A stretch of DNA of 64,000 nucleotides from Hygrocybe punicea. Lineage: Eukaryota > Basidiomycota > Agaricomycetes > Agaricales > Hygrophoraceae. Shown here piece by piece: positions 32,567 to 45,254 of the stretch. Within the stretch, counting starts at the first letter, position 1, and each line of letters opens with the position of its first letter. The position numbers and the translations under genes were made by a program. The stretch spans positions 3,196,767 through 3,260,766 of the forward strand of contig OY744469.1 in NCBI GenBank assembly GCA_963556145.1, given 5' to 3'. The notes beneath the pieces are model-generated. The model was not told the DNA's origin. It ran no database searches and saw only the letters and a list, made by a program, of their open reading frames with translations.

Positions 32567-35500
32567 TCAAAATTTAAGACGCACACGAGTCAAGCCAATA
32601 GTTGCCCATGTCCATGTTACTGTTGGCTGCCGAGCATCTGTTATTTCAGCATCAGAGTCGTATTCTTCATGTCTATCAACAAGCATGTCATATGTCAAAC
32701 GGCAAGCTTGTGATAAAACATCTGAGATCATCAGGAGACGTCCAGGACCATCAAATGAAGGGTTACGAAATTTCTGATATTCCCAGAAGTGTACCTTGAG
32801 TTCAGGACTAGAATGAAAGAATGAATCAAGAGGTCATGAGTGCTCACTAAAAAACACTTACTACCATGCCCAAGGATTATTTTCTTCAGCCTCTAGTGGG
32901 CACATCCACTTAACATCCAGTAAGGTGAGCTCCATGTCAACGCCATCCTGCTTGTGGCCGATGATATTGTAAACTTGTCCAACATAGCATACACCACAGA
33001 TGTCGACTTGAATGATTGCAGCAGCTGCATCTTTGATCGAGTCAGATGGGGTTAGTCGACGGCCATCCAGGGTGAGATATTTATAAAACTTTGCACGATC
33101 AGACAGAAAGTTTGCGTATCAAATGTTCTCAACTGCAGCCCCACGACTGAGGACATGTGCATCAGGGTAATTATCTTGGTAGAATTGAACCAGGTCCACT
33201 TGAAGCTTTCTGTCAACAACTTGGGTATTAAACAAGCCAACTGAGAACCGTTTGCTTGCTGGAGATGGTACCATGATAATAACTTGAAAATCTAGCAGAT
33301 TAGGGTCGTACCTTCATCCATTCTGTCCTCTACTTCTCGCGCTAATGATGCCACAGTTCCTCACATATCACTATCACTCTCCAAGATGACTTGGACTGCA
33401 TCGCGTAAGTGCTGGTCTTCCTCCTGAATACCGGTGAGCTAAAAGCGATTGTTAGTGATGATAAGACACAATCAAAGGTTCATACCAAGTCCTGCAGTCT
33501 TACATCTCTCATGAATGCTCAGAGGAAGGAGACCTCGACTTCACCACCCTCACAGTTATTGACGGAACAGCTCTTGAGGATTTTATTGAGACATTCAAAA
33601 AGAAATGTCCAGAAGTTGTAAACGGGGCCATAATCTTCAAGTTGCTCAAATATGTGTGTCACCCAGTGGAAATTGGGTTTAATGTCATCAGGATGTAGCT
33701 AGAAGTCGTTAGTTAATGTCAGGCAGCTTGTAATATAAGAGTTGGATCATACCTTGAGAAACTTGAGCAGGAATGAGAAGAGCAGATCCTTTGCCCTTGG
33801 AATATCGGCATCTCGAATCGATCGCGCCATTATTATCTTGAGTGCACATGAGAGCTTAAGAAACATGTCGGCATCATCTGGATGCATTCACCGTTTCAGC
33901 CGTGGTGATTGTTTATCATCATCGGTTGCGTTCTTCTTCTTTGCCTTTACATGTTTCAGGCGTGCTTGTTCCTTCTTCTCCCATGAGTTGATCTGCTTCT
34001 TGTATTCTTGTTCAGCGCATGGAAGCCGTTCAGTCCATATTATAGGAATCTTTGGATTTGAAAAGTAAAATGTAACTGGATCAGGAGATCATACGCACCA
34101 CAATTGGCCCATATACAAGTCCGAGGGCTTTCCATTCATCGGCTGTCAAGGAACCACCAGCTGGGTAACCAACTTGTTTTGGAAGATGGGCAACCCAGGT
34201 AGGCATCTCGAACTACAAAAAAGACGCAGTGAGTGATACATGGTTGACAGAATCAGTGACATACTGTGCCAAGATACTTGTGAATCTGGTCGAGTTCGCG
34301 AGCAACTTTAAGGGTGGAAGTACGCTCATGTAACATATTGTTCTTGATCCAGGTGCCAAACCATATGGTCTTGATTATGTCAAGCAGGATGTTATGCATA
34401 GGATCAACCACTGTCATGCGGGTGGCGTTGAAATATGAAAGGCGTGATAGTTCATAATAGTGAGTTGAATATCGATCAAAAAACTCTTGTCGTGTCTTGT
34501 CATCCGGTAGTTGGAAGTATTCTTGTGCTAGCCGTCGATGTTCTTCACCGTCGCGATGCTGAAATCTGTTTGTCATAGCAGCAGGCGTACGCAGGTCTTT
34601 GTGTTTGATATTGCACCTAGAACAAAAACCTTCTTCTTTTCGATGGTCGCCAAAGCTGCACACATGGCACAAGGCTGGATGGTCACAACAGATGGCAACA
34701 AGGGCAACTCAGACATGTCGCCCTGAAATCGGTTGAGCAACATTTACAAAGCATTGGTTGACGCACCGTCAGGATACCCCGGGGTCTTTATGAGAATTCC
34801 ATGTTCGTAGAGTAGAATCAAGTCATCAACAAGTTCAATCATAAAGTGTTGAACTTCATCACCCATCCATTCTTTGGGACCTGGGGTAAGTCCATATGAG
34901 AGAAGATTTCTTGGCCGGTACCTGGATGAATATAATGCAGTGATTAGTTGTAATGATATCGACATTGACCCTTACCTCAGATATTTTGGTAGATTTGCTA
35001 TTGAGATTGACATGACGTGGGTTGAATAACTTCCTGCATGGCGGCTGGTCTTGTAACCAAAACTGCAATGATATCAAGTCTAAAAACTGCTGTGCAAGGC
35101 AACGGAAGAGACTGACCCATCAAATCCAAGAGTGATCCCAATTCTAAGTTTGTCTGCATTTTGATGGTCAGGTGTGTTGTTGAAGAACAGTTTCTTATCT
35201 GCTCCACGTAAGGTTTTCCAGATCTCGCCATCCATTATCGTCGTCTTAACGCCTGGGGTGTGTGGTTTATTCCGCCATTCATCACACGCTGCCTTGAGAC
35301 CTAGACAGTTGAGCATGTCTGGCAGTTGTTCTGAGATTAGTTTGCAAGGGCATTGGAGAATTTTCTTTGTAGAGTTTCGAGCAGATGGCTCGAACAAAGG
35401 TGCTCCACACTCAGAACATTGGAGGTCTGGTGGAGAGTCGTGAGCATATACTCAATGGCAAACTGGACAGGTTGGACATATGTTGAAGTTGTCATCGAGC

Positions 35501-36467
35501 TTAAGGCGATGGAATGTTGTGGTAAGCATTACAGGGACTTTATCTTCGCGTGTGAGATGTCTAAGACCTATAAAAATGATCCTCATGACTTTCAGCAATA
35601 GAATGCAAGCGCGATGGGGTAGATGAAATTGGAGATTTGGCCATGCTGTTAGGAGCAGAAGTATACGCCAGAACCAATGCGATGATGCCTCTGCAAGCAC
35701 CTCAGATCCGTTCAGAGGAGGTTCTTGAAGGGTTTCTGCAGAAACCGGTCGTTGTGGTGCCTGAAGCAAGAAGACGTAAGATCACACATCTAGTACAAAA
35801 ATCCTGACTCGCTTACTTGATCAAGAGGCGTCTCCACTCGAGATGGAGGACTGGGATCACGAGCAACATCACCATCGGCCTCTGGGGGGCTGGGGTCATG
35901 AATGACATCTTCAAAGTTGTGGCATTGCAGATGATGGTCTGGTGAATGGAGAAACGGATGGTCTTCGGTGACATCTTGCATGTAATCAGGCTGAGGTGAG
36001 GCCAGATTGAGGTAGATGTCGTCAAAGTCATCCATGTCCAAATCCATGGCTGGATCGGGTTGGATGTCATTAATTGGGGTACCCAGAGTTGGAGTGGACA
36101 ATCTTCTGGGAAATTGTGGGTCCAGATCTTTGCCAATGCCACTGAATCCTGGCTAAAGGTCTTGACTACGATGGGGACTGGGTATTCGGAGATTGAGGTA
36201 TGGTTTCTTGCTTTGAGGTGGAAGGGAGGGACTAGCGGCTCATTTAGCACTACACTTGTGGGAAGCATCTTTATCTCAATGGTTATGGCGAAGATATGCA
36301 GCAACTTGTTGTCCAGATTTTCCATAGAGCTCTACACATTCAGAGAAAGTGCAGGACACGAGATCTTTCTGATAATCATACTAGTAAAAGCAACGATAAT
36401 AATTAGTTCTCTAGGTTGAATAGGTGCCACTTACAATGGATTTTGCTTGCTTGCCTGTCTTTACCAT
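32567..36467 (-). pseudogene. Transposase_21 (tnp2) of a CACTA/EnSpm-type element
   Basis: A multi-exon minus-strand gene. The start (MVKTGKQAKSI at 36467, then YDYQKDLVSCTFSECVEL) is followed by an acidic region, zinc-binding CPTCPVC and LQCSECGAPLF (about 35430-35480), and ITLGFDG. Then come LLSYGLTPGPKEWM, VCSFGDHRKEEGFCSRCNIKHK, SYFNATRMTVVDPMHNILL (DPMHN is the hallmark of this family), EMPTWVAHLPKQVGYPAGG, VDICGVCYVGQVYNIIGHKQ and an end at TWTWATIGLTRVRLKF with TGA at 32567. The N-terminal part has at least three stops (after LRHNH, CSAK and SQDL). The protein would cut and paste the element; this copy is decayed. I could not find CACTA termini. Confidence 0.82.
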
Positions 36468-37536
36468 GGCGGTCGCGTTGATAGCAGTGTGTAGGTGGAC
36501 ACGCTGAGGTCACGTTCTGTGCCTTGGGAGGTCACGTTGAGGTGAGATTAGATTGTCTGTTGGCAGTGTATTACGATGAGATAGCAACATATAATATGAC
36601 TGCTCACTGAGATGGGGATTTCTGAGGTGTGGTTAGTTGTGAAGAGTTGAAATATCTCATATCTTATTGATGTGCCGGATACCTGGCCTCACTTCTGGAT
36701 ATGGCAAGTTGACACCAAGTCAACAATACTCAGCTCACTTCAAATCTTAATATCAAAGGTGTGCACAAGGTAAGGTTACGTCTGTAATACTCTCGCTACG
36801 TCAACTAAGTACGTGTAAGTAGGGTCCTTAATACTCATGCCCAAAATGCAGTGATTGTTGCGCACTCAGTACTCAGTGCTCAGCGCTGATCTGTAAATCT
36901 ACAAACATTCACTTGAAACTATACAACCACATCCTTCGTCATTCTGTATGTAAAGCCTGATTAATAAGTCAGGAAATGGGCTGACAACTCAAACCCACCA
37001 CATTGCCCAATTAATGGCTAGCAGCACATTGGCTGTGCGTTTAACATGCACTGGATAAGGATTCAGGGGTGCAAGCAGGGGTACAGCAGGAACAAAGGGG
37101 GGGATAAGGCCGACAAGAAAGTGCCTCCCAGGCGCATTGGGTTGGTAGCGATAAGAACAGGGCTGGCGATATGATATATATTGATATCCGTGAGGACTGT
37201 CAGTATAATGCCGAGGGGTCAAATCTCCCTGAGCCTAACCATGTCTACCCAGACCGATAATGCGGTTGCGGCGGGATGACGGTAGACAGAACCCTGCAGG
37301 TGGACATATCCGCGGTTGGCCGTGTCTGAATTTGTTTGTATATGTGACCTAATGGAAAGATCTTCCGAGTCGGCTGTGAGTGGACCAGATCACTGCGGCA
37401 TACTTGTACTGGTAACTGCCCAGCCATTCCCAAGATCATCCGTCATTCCATGTGTCCACAGATCAAAACTTATACCATATACGCTCCCACCTCCTGCGGG
37501 GGGTAGTCCAATACAGCGAGGGGAACTGCCACACAA
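36468..37536. other. Intergenic, no feature recognised
   Basis: About 1 kb without a supported gene between the tnp2 start and the next plus-strand reading frame. Confidence 0.4.
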
Positions 37537-38444
37537 GTGAGCAAATCACATCAAGCTGGGTACGCACTCGGCGGGATCAAAAATGCAGCCATGAAACTTG
37601 AGTCACAACTGAGACCCGGCCACCATCCCAACATGAAACCTTCACTAGATCGTCTTCAGATCATAACCCGTAAACTAGCGGACTATTTAATCCTCCACAC
37701 CTTATGCATACAGAAGGTACAAACACTTGAATGCGACCGAGGCGTTATGTTCCAAAAGCTGGAAGAAGCGCAGAGGGATTGGCAAAGCGACCCATCGAAT
37801 CCTCTCGCCATGCCTCCTCGTGATGACGAGAAGAAGAGGGCAGCATTTTTTTCCAAATGTGATGAGATATGTAGTCTGAAGAAGAAGGCAAGGACCGTTT
37901 GGGAGTAAGCTCTCCCTTCCCCCAGTAAGGAACAGTACTAAAACACGATTATCGTAAGGTGGGGCAAGATTTCTTTCGCATGTAGAGCAGCGGTCTTAGT
38001 CCTTGAGGAGCAAGACCTTGCCGAGGATGAAAGGGACGAAGTTATAAAGAATAGCAGTACGCTCGCGTATGTCACTTGGAATCCAATCCTGATGTACATT
38101 ATTGACAGATCCGCAGTCATCATGAATTTGTAGAATGCCACTCGCAGCAAAATTCATACACCGATCCCTCTGGCGTCAAGATAGGACACATGAGGACTGA
38201 AGACCTATCGAATTTACTCTCTTCCAATGGAGATGGCACTACCAATGGGTCACTCAGACCTCACGTTGTCAATCAAACGTGCCGCGTTCGCAACCCGGTC
38301 AAAAAGCGAGTCGCTACGTGTACTGTGGTAGATTTTGGCGTTAGTCACTTGAGGGGAGAATGGTACGAGGTTGAGTTTGATGACTTGTCAACCGCTCAGA
38401 TCACAAGGAAAGAGATGGAGGAGATTTTGTTTTATAATGAATGA
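37537..38444 (+). CDS. Hypothetical protein, possible three-exon gene
   Basis: Three compatible plus-strand segments. The first (to about 37905; first in-frame ATG about 37591) codes a charged helical protein (LDRLQIITRKLADYLILHTL; EICSLKKKARTVWE). A possible 54-bp intron (GTAAGC ... ACTAAAAC ... AAG, about 37904-37957) joins it in frame to CRAAVLVLEEQDLAEDERDE. The last segment (38190-38444) reads KRVATCTVVDFGVSHLRGEW and FDDLSTAQITRKEMEEIL, which resembles small chromo/Tudor-like barrels by pattern only. A stop at about 38133 and no clear intron before the third segment leave the model uncertain. No function can be given. Confidence 0.35.
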
Positions 38445-38939
38445 ATGAGAGACAAACATTTTTTGTAAAGATTCAAGCTGAATTTTCGAGAAGATTTGAG
38501 TTAGACCTTTTCATTGGCTTTACTTCAGGGTTTTTGTAAATAGGTATGCCTTAGCCTATATATAGGAAGAGGAGGAAGACAAGGCTCTTTCATCGGCGCT
38601 GCTATCATCACCTCACCCATCTCCATCACGGGCACGATCACCGCCCCTGCCCCTGCTGCTGCTGCAGCCTTTTCATCATAGTCATATGCGCCATCGCTGA
38701 GTCCGGCTGCTCCAGATTGATGGCCACCTTGATCGTCGTCTCAGCCACAACAGACAACCCCTGGATGTGTGTGATGGCCTTGGTGGTAGTCGTTGTTGTA
38801 GTAGTCATCGTAGTCCCCCGAGCCTGTTGCTGATGATGTTGATGGTGGTGTTGGTGTTGGTCGTTTATGAACATCTTCGAAGGTCCTTCAAACACTGGCT
38901 TAGACCCGATAAAAAAAATTTCTTCATCCGCGGAATGTG
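38445..38939. other. Spacer with trinucleotide-rich DNA
   Basis: No supported gene. Contains (GTT/GTA)n and (GAT)n-like runs near 38780-38870 that keep some frames open. Confidence 0.4.
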
Positions 38940-39470
38940 TCCACCCCTACCTTCATCTTCAATTTGCATACATCAATGGGATACGGACAAGGTCTGACAC
39001 ATGCTGAGGAGCCTGCGGGCCAGCCATAGTACCCTCCCGGAAGGCAGCGGGAGATATTTGCATGTTGAGAAAGCGTGAAACATGGCGGGGAGAGCGGACG
39101 ATGTCGAGGACACAGATCTAGTTAGATGCAATCAGATTCAACTTCCAGAGACATTGTATGATACCCGCACCGTCCATTCGAGTGGTCCCAAACGTCGGGC
39201 CCTTGAGATAATGTTCCGTTGAGTCCATGGATGCATGTCTGACCATCCGTGATCCCAGAATGCCCATATGTTCTTCTCAGATACGATAGGATGATCACTC
39301 AGTATAGTGTCGACGATTTCATATTTGGGGCGCAGGTCCAACTGCTCGTCAGGAATAACTTTGATACCGACCGGAAACTCGAGGTGCATGAGCAAGTTTT
39401 GGTCAGCTTGTAATCGTATTTTTGGTGATGTCAAGGTAACGTACGAAACTTGAGGGTGGGAGCATTCTTC
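38940..39470 (-). pseudogene. Caps_synth-like glycosyltransferase fragment
   Basis: On the minus strand the reading frames give MLPPSSFVRYL, GIKVIPDEQLD, KYEIVDTILSDHPIVSEKNI, WAFWDHGWSDMHPWTQRNII and then, after a 51-bp intron (GTATCA...CTAACTAG, about 39161-39111), VLDIVRSPRHVSRFLN and PQHVSDLVRIPLMY. This matches the N-terminal third of fungal proteins with the capsular-polysaccharide-synthesis (Caps_synth, nucleotide-sugar transferase fold) domain. The segment stops at LMYAN before the part expected to carry the DxD site. A frame shift between FVRYL and GIKV is likely. I judge it a truncated copy. Confidence 0.6.
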
Positions 39471-39573
39471 CTTGTTCCAGGTTCCGGATCGGAAAAAAGT
39501 AAGCGTTTTCTAACCTAACCATGGAAGCTTCGGAATCATTTCCTTTGCAGCGTATCAGAGCATGACTTGGAAG

Positions 39574-40160
39574 TATGACGTGACAAATGCACTTTTATTA
39601 TTTGCGTGATTGAGGCTGCGCGGCCGCGCGAATTGGAACCACGCAGTTTCACAAGTTCCTTTTTTAGCAATGCTGTTATATTTACTTGCAGTTTGGGGAG
39701 ATTACAAGGTTCATTTTATATTCTACCTGCATACTCAGATACTTTTAGTCAACTATTAACTACATTTCAGCAAGGCTTGTAGAGCATAAAGCAGCCTCAC
39801 TGAGAAGGAGAACTCAGTGGCTGCCTTGTTTGGTTTTCTCATTTTGGGCAAGCTTCATGATGGAGAGATTTGATTGCATGATCTGATCATTGGTCCAGGC
39901 CATCACGATGGCAGCAAATCCAATTGGATATCACATGAGCCTCGCAACCAAAAAAGGCAGGTTGTTGATTTCTCTCTTGTGCTGAGAGTGAGACTGCTCC
40001 TTACTGAAATGTAGTTAATGGTTGACTAAAAGTATCTAAGTATGCAGGTAGAATATAAAATGAACCTTGTAATCTCCCCAAACTGCAAGTAAATATAACA
40101 GCCGCGCGGTTCCAATTCATGCAGCCACGCAAATAATAAAAGTGTATTTGTCACGTCATA
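39574..40160. mobile_element. Foldback element with 6-bp target duplication
   Basis: The left arm starts TATGACGTGACAAATGCACTTTTATTATTTGCGTG at 39574 in two blocks, and the right arm is its inverted copy ending TTTGTCACGTCATA at 40160. Arms extend about 160-200 bp inward, with a 30-bp insertion in the left arm, around a unique centre of about 220 bp. TGGAAG flanks both sides (39568-39573 and 40161-40166). No coding sequence. A non-autonomous DNA element of unassigned superfamily. Confidence 0.8.
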
Positions 40161-40265
40161 TGGAAGAGAGTGAAACTGACCTCGAGGAGAAATGAGCAAA
40201 CAAGACTTGATGGATTTGACTTTGACACGAGAACTTGCCGTGGTCAGTTTTTCGTTGGCTGTAAA

Positions 40266-40960
40266 ATGCATAATCTCATGGAAACCATCAAGTTCTCGCC
40301 TCCAATCTACATCCCAGTCCCTTATGACCCAAGTTCACTTGCTGGCAAGACCATTCTCATCGCTGGAGGTGTGAATGGCCCAGGAGCTGCCTTTGCCTGG
40401 CATTGGGCATCCCATGGTGCCAATCTCGTTATTGGCGACATCGATGATGCGAGCAAGGCAACTCTCGTGGCCAAGCTGTGGGAGAAATCAGCAAAAAGGG
40501 GGCAGCATCACTTCGCACACTGTGAGTCGCCCTCTTCGAGACCGCTGCCAAGGCAAGTCCTCACGGCGGGATAGACGTGGTCATTGCCAATGCAGGATAT
40601 ATTCACCCCAAGAGCGCAAGCTGCTTTGAGAACCCAGTGTCAGATCCCAAAGGCACTGTTAATGCACCGCAGAAGCAAAGCACGTGAGTACTGGAGATAA
40701 ACACAATGGGGGTGGCATACACCATGCACCTAGCCATGTTCTGGTCCCTCGAAACGGTGAAGGGGAGAATTTGATGAACAACCTCATAGACCAGGATACG
40801 TCTATGCCATGCCATCAGTGGCCGTGCCAATATCTGTAAGGCCACCAGGGATCTGGACCCAGGGTTTGCCATCATCGCTGGTGTAACGATAGATGTTACC
40901 AGCAGCATTGACCCCCAGACATTGGTGATTGATCCAGCAGAGATGCGTGTAAGAGCACTG
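40266..40960 (+). pseudogene. Short-chain dehydrogenase/reductase pseudogene
   Basis: The frame opens MHNLMETIKFSPPIYIPV and reads LAGKTILIAGGVNGPGAAFA, a Rossmann glycine motif (GGxxGxG), then ASHGANLVIGDIDDAS, with the Asp after the second strand. After a frame shift near 40540 comes DVVIANAGYIHPKSASC, the NAG motif of classical SDRs, then LEINTMGVAYTMHLAMFWS. After further stops, remnants of the catalytic region read CHAISGRA. The Tyr-x-x-x-Lys site is not readable. It starts only about 100 bp from the foldback element. NAD(P)-dependent oxidoreductase family; dead copy. Confidence 0.65.
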
Positions 40961-41201
40961 GGGATTTGTTTCCAACCTGTTACATTTTTACAACTCCGCA
41001 ACTCCAATTCCAACTCTGTTGCCCCACCATGACAATTCTGCTTCACCACACCTTCCTTTTTCGTTCCCCTTTGCCTTTTGTCTTCTTTTGGACATCGTTG
41101 TTTATTCTTGTTCTTGTTCTCTTTTTATCCTTTCTTCTGGAACAATCCAGATGGACCATGGACACATCCCCACATTACCTTGCTGTATCTGAATAGTCGC
41201 C

Positions 41202-41432
41202 TTGCCAATGGACATCACTCTCATTGTCCTTGCTGTACGACATACTGTCTTCCCAAACCGACACGCAATGGCTATCCTCACCAAACAATTCATAACTGCG
41301 ATGATCATTGGTGCCATAGCGATCACCTTCCTGATTGGTGTCTACATTGTCATGATTTGCCTCTGGAAAAGGCAACCTTCCTTCATTAATGAAACTGACA
41401 TCCGCCTCGACAGTATACCGACAAATAATTGA
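41202..41432 (+). CDS. Possible small single-pass membrane protein
   Basis: A 76-codon frame starting at ATG 41208 or earlier has one long hydrophobic segment (FITAMIIGAIAITFLIGVYI) followed by a basic Lys/Arg cluster. No homologue is recognised and no promoter stands out. It may be a chance frame in pseudogene-derived DNA. Confidence 0.2.
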   Translation: MPMDITLIVLAVRHTVFPNRHAMAILTKQFITAMIIGAIAITFLIGVYIVMICLWKRQPSFINETDIRLDSIPTNN

Positions 41433-41742
41433 CAATTTCCATTTGTGGATATATGGTTTCCACTTTTGTATTCCATGCTTACCATTATCCTCCCTGATGA
41501 TCCGACAACATTCCTCACCTGCACGCATGCTCTGAACAATCCTTGATCACAAGACATTTCACTGTTCCCTCCAATCCGACCATCGCTGAAGTACACACCT
41601 TCAGACATCAGGAAAAACACTTTGGCTCTCACATTATCCTGGGAATATTCCATTTTCTCAGGGTGTCAGAGAGTGCCACAGAGTGTCACAGAGCGTTGGA
41701 AAGAAACCTTAGAGTCACAGAAACTTGTAACCCGTATTATTA

Positions 41743-44700
41743 CTACCAAATAGTTTTGTATGAATACATATTCTGCCAGTTGTTCACCAAGAAAGTCCCA
41801 CATTCATCTAAAACATTATCAGTGGTCCATGTGATATCTGCAGACCTTCTGAACAGAGGTGTTAACATGCAACTCTGCCTAATGCTCATTAAAGGAATGA
41901 TAGAACTGGAACGTTGACCATCGGCACGGTACAGAGGCTTGAGAGTGTACATGTTGTGATACGGTTCTGCTGTTGGTTTCAGTCCAGTGTACCATTCAAT
42001 ATATGTCAAAGGGGTTTTCCGCCAGATTACTGGTGAAGGTCCCAGGCCGTAGTCTAGCGTTGATGGCAAGGTGAAAATCACCCTCACACGTCCAATGCGT
42101 GTTCCTGACGTAAAAAATGTCAACATGAGACTGCAAGCTTACCAGGAAGCTTACCTTCAAGACCGGTGGATTCTGCAACGTCAGTGTGCAGAACTATGAC
42201 ATTTTCAAAGCGGCCTGCTCTTTTCTTGAAGGCAGGAGCAGCCTTTATAACATCACATTCCTCTTCACCATCTTCTAGACTTGGAGGGTGAAATTTCAAA
42301 GTGTGATAGACATCTAACCTTGCAAAAGGTAGCGTGTTCAAAGATGCAACACGAAAGGTTGTTGGATTCCCCATGATGCGGTTTAAATAGTCCTTGAGGG
42401 CAGTTGAAAATCCTGGAGCATGATGGTGCTCTGCAATGACGTCGATCAATTGATGAGGTTGAGTAGGATATTTAGGAAGTGATATCAGGTTACCGGCGGC
42501 GTTGTGAGATAGTGATTTGGAAGGAGGACTAGTGGGACGCTGTGAATCCATCCAGGAGACGTAGTGTTGGAATGTGAACATCTTCTCCTGGCGAGTAAGC
42601 CAGTTGATCATTTGTGGAAACTCGTCACGTTGGTTGGAGGCACGTCATCCGTCCTTGGCTAAATCGATGTGAAGTCGTTCAAACAATTCAGTGTTGTAAT
42701 TGTCAGTGGTACCTAGAAACTTGATGGACTGGATGTAGTGGTGCAAGGAATGGAACTTAGGGATGTTAAGATCGTCATGTATGCCGGTTTCAATGAAATA
42801 AGTCTTGTGTAGGTTAAATATGTTCAGGGCATCCTGCATGTAACCCAGGGTGACGTCATCATGTGTGCTGTACTGGGCAAGGTAAATGAAGTCCAGAAGC
42901 GCACGACATGCCACTATGGCCTTCTTGGGCAGAACACCCACGAGACAACCCAGGAGAATCTTAGCCATATTCTTCCGCTCCGTGCCAGATATTTGAGAGA
43001 GAGCAGAGATACCATTCTTAAAGTGACGCAGTCCGTATGCAGGTGGAAGGCAGCGAATACAGTGGTCTAGCTCGTCAGGACCGACTGTGCGCTGACACCA
43101 GTTTGTTAGATGCTTGAAGACACCTTGGTAGATCTGATGAAGAACATCAGGTGTAACGGCCAGATTGATGTCTGTGTGAGGAAATCCGTCCCAGAAAGGC
43201 CTGTAAACACTTCCAGATACCTCCCTGTCCATGCAGTACTTGTGGAACTCTGATGCCGTAGCTGATGTCCTCTTTGCCTCATCTATTACTCCTAACGTCC
43301 ACTTCTGAGTTCGATTCGGGTGTGTGATCATATCCTGCAGCTTGTCTGCTGGACACTGACATTTAGGGCATGTTCCGTACTTGGAACAAGTAACAAGGCA
43401 TTGTTCTGGGTAGTCCACGACGTAGGACGCTAGGACAGGATGGACTTTACGAACCGAACCGTCACCACTGGTCATCTCGATACCTGACTCTCCTAAGTCT
43501 TTCAGGGGTGCCATGATCAATCGCATCGACTCGTGGAATAAACATTGATTTCTTGCTCAATGTTCTTGTTTAGTCAACTTGTCACGGCAAATTTTGTCCA
43601 CCGAAAGATAACCCACTAGAACTGCAGCATGCTGAGAAGGCTTTCTCCATACAGTTTTGGGTAGATTTCCCAAAGTGAGATAGACAGGATATGCAGACTT
43701 GCCACCCGTGAACTGAGTAAGTTGTGTTTTGTCAGTTGCGAGTATCACAGGTGCTAGAGTTGCGCCGACAGGGAGACGTGTCTGATAGTAAGCGTGAGAC
43801 CTATTTCAGAGAGTGGAGAATGTATCATTGCACACCTGGATTACGTGCCACCAAGATCCCGTCCACATCTCAGAATAGACTCTGTTTGAGCGACTGACGT
43901 CGGAATATACCTTCTTTGGGACGTAGACCATACTCTGCGATAAGGCTGGATCACCCCATAGACAACGTATTGCCTCAATCACGTCTCTGAACCTTACTAC
44001 GTGCTTCTCCGCAGGACGATCCTTGAAGGACAGATGCTTGGTTTGCCACTTTCCCGCTCTGTGGGGAATGTCATCGATGATCTTATGTAGAGCACGTGTA
44101 TTCTGGAATGAAAGCCCTAACTTCTGCCTCACCTGAGGGATCCATGTCAGAACATCAGTGTCGACAGAGAATCCAGAAATCTTACCCCAGGAATGGACAG
44201 AAATTGGTCAAATGCATTGTTTCCTGGACCGTCTTTAATAACCCAATCTGCAACACGCCAGTCAAGCTCGGATGCGAAAGGATAGAACGTGTTCGGCACA
44301 GGGGTGTCCGCTCCCATAGTGATGTCACCCTCCCCATCTAGTCCGCTTCCAAACAGGTTTCTCCAGCGTTCGTGTAGATTTTCGTTCATCCGTATCACAC
44401 ACCCTGCTGCTTGGAATGGGTCTTCTACCCGACTATCGTCTTCGTCATCTAGAACCCTGTGCAGCACATGGCGTGCAGTGGATGGTCCAGGCCCTGCTTC
44501 ACCAATCTGGACTTCGGGTAACGTAGCAAGTGTGGCTGATGGCATAGGAATGAAGTCGAACAGATCATCGTCATCTGCCATATCATCCATTGCGGCCACA
44601 ACGTATTCATCAATGTGGCTCCTCTGATCTTCCATTTGGTCTGATTGTCCATCGCCATCGCAAAGATCTGAAATCAAGGCTTCTCCACCCTCTCCATCCA

Positions 44701-44842
44701 AATCTAAGGGGGAGAGCTGTGCCAACTTGCCACGTCGATACCAGCAGCATGAGCGCGCTGTTGTGAGGTGGGTGGTGCAGCCCTTCTTAGTCTTGAAGCT
44801 TTTCATACAGACAGGGCAAGAGAGCTCATCTTGGAGATCCAT
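41743..44842 (-). pseudogene. Plavaka-family transposase
   Basis: Starts MDLQDELSCPVCMKSFKTKK at 44842, a C2H2-like finger (CPVC...HLTTARSC), then an acidic linker, a region ending in LPVGA, KTQLTQFTGGKSAYPVYLTL and MRLIMAPLKDLGESGIEMTS. Next come YGTCPKCQCP, FPHTDINLAVTPDVLHQIYQ, FHSLHHYIQSIKFLGTTDNY and TELFERLHIDLAKDG. The C-terminus follows across an intron at about 42152-42110 and closes with TPLTYIEWYTGLKP and a stop at 41743. This is the Plavaka type of CACTA-related fungal transposase. In-frame stops stand at 43557 (TGA after KQEH) and about 42645 (TGA where relatives have Trp). Exons between 43.5 and 44.1 kb need extra introns. Inactive. Confidence 0.82.
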
Positions 44843-45083
44843 GGTAGCGTTGTTGCAGCGTTCAGTCAAAAGCACAATATGAAGATAACCAGGATAAGAT
44901 TGCTATAAATGAATGATACTGTGTCACATGGGTCTCTGAGATAAGCCCAAGGAGGAACGGATTTGTGAGAGATCACTGCATGCGTTACGGAACCAGAATA
45001 AGTTTCACAAGTTGAGTCACTAGTCTCAGTATTGTCCTAGCCAGTGTTTAAAAGTAAGCTCCGTGAGAGTAGGGCTGTCTGTA

Positions 45084-45151
45084 GCGCTGACTTCCCAAAA
45101 AGGACCTCATTTTATCGTCTTAAAAAGTACACCTTTTCAGGAAGTCAGCAC
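45084..45151. repeat. Hairpin 1 flanking the kinase-like gene
   Basis: GCGCTGACTTCCCAAAAAGG (45084-45103) pairs with CCTTTTCAGGAAGTCAGCAC (45132-45151); the three differences still allow G-U pairing. The central 48 bp match hairpin 2 at 38 positions. It lies about 100 bp beyond the 3' end of the kinase-like gene. Confidence 0.65.
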
Positions 45152-45254
45152 TGGTCCAGCTGATCTCTCAAAAAGTTATCTTACGCAACATGCCTTATAA
45201 TTCACATCGTACGAAACAAAAAGAAATATTAACTCCACCGCCGTCTTCTCGCAT

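Noticed and set aside
30800..36900. CACTA termini of the tnp2 element
   Set aside because: I looked for CACTA...TAGTG ends outside the two genes and found no convincing inverted pair.
38638..38895. His/Gln/Thr-rich minus-strand frame
   Set aside because: Low-complexity translation of trinucleotide runs; no flanking exon or start context.
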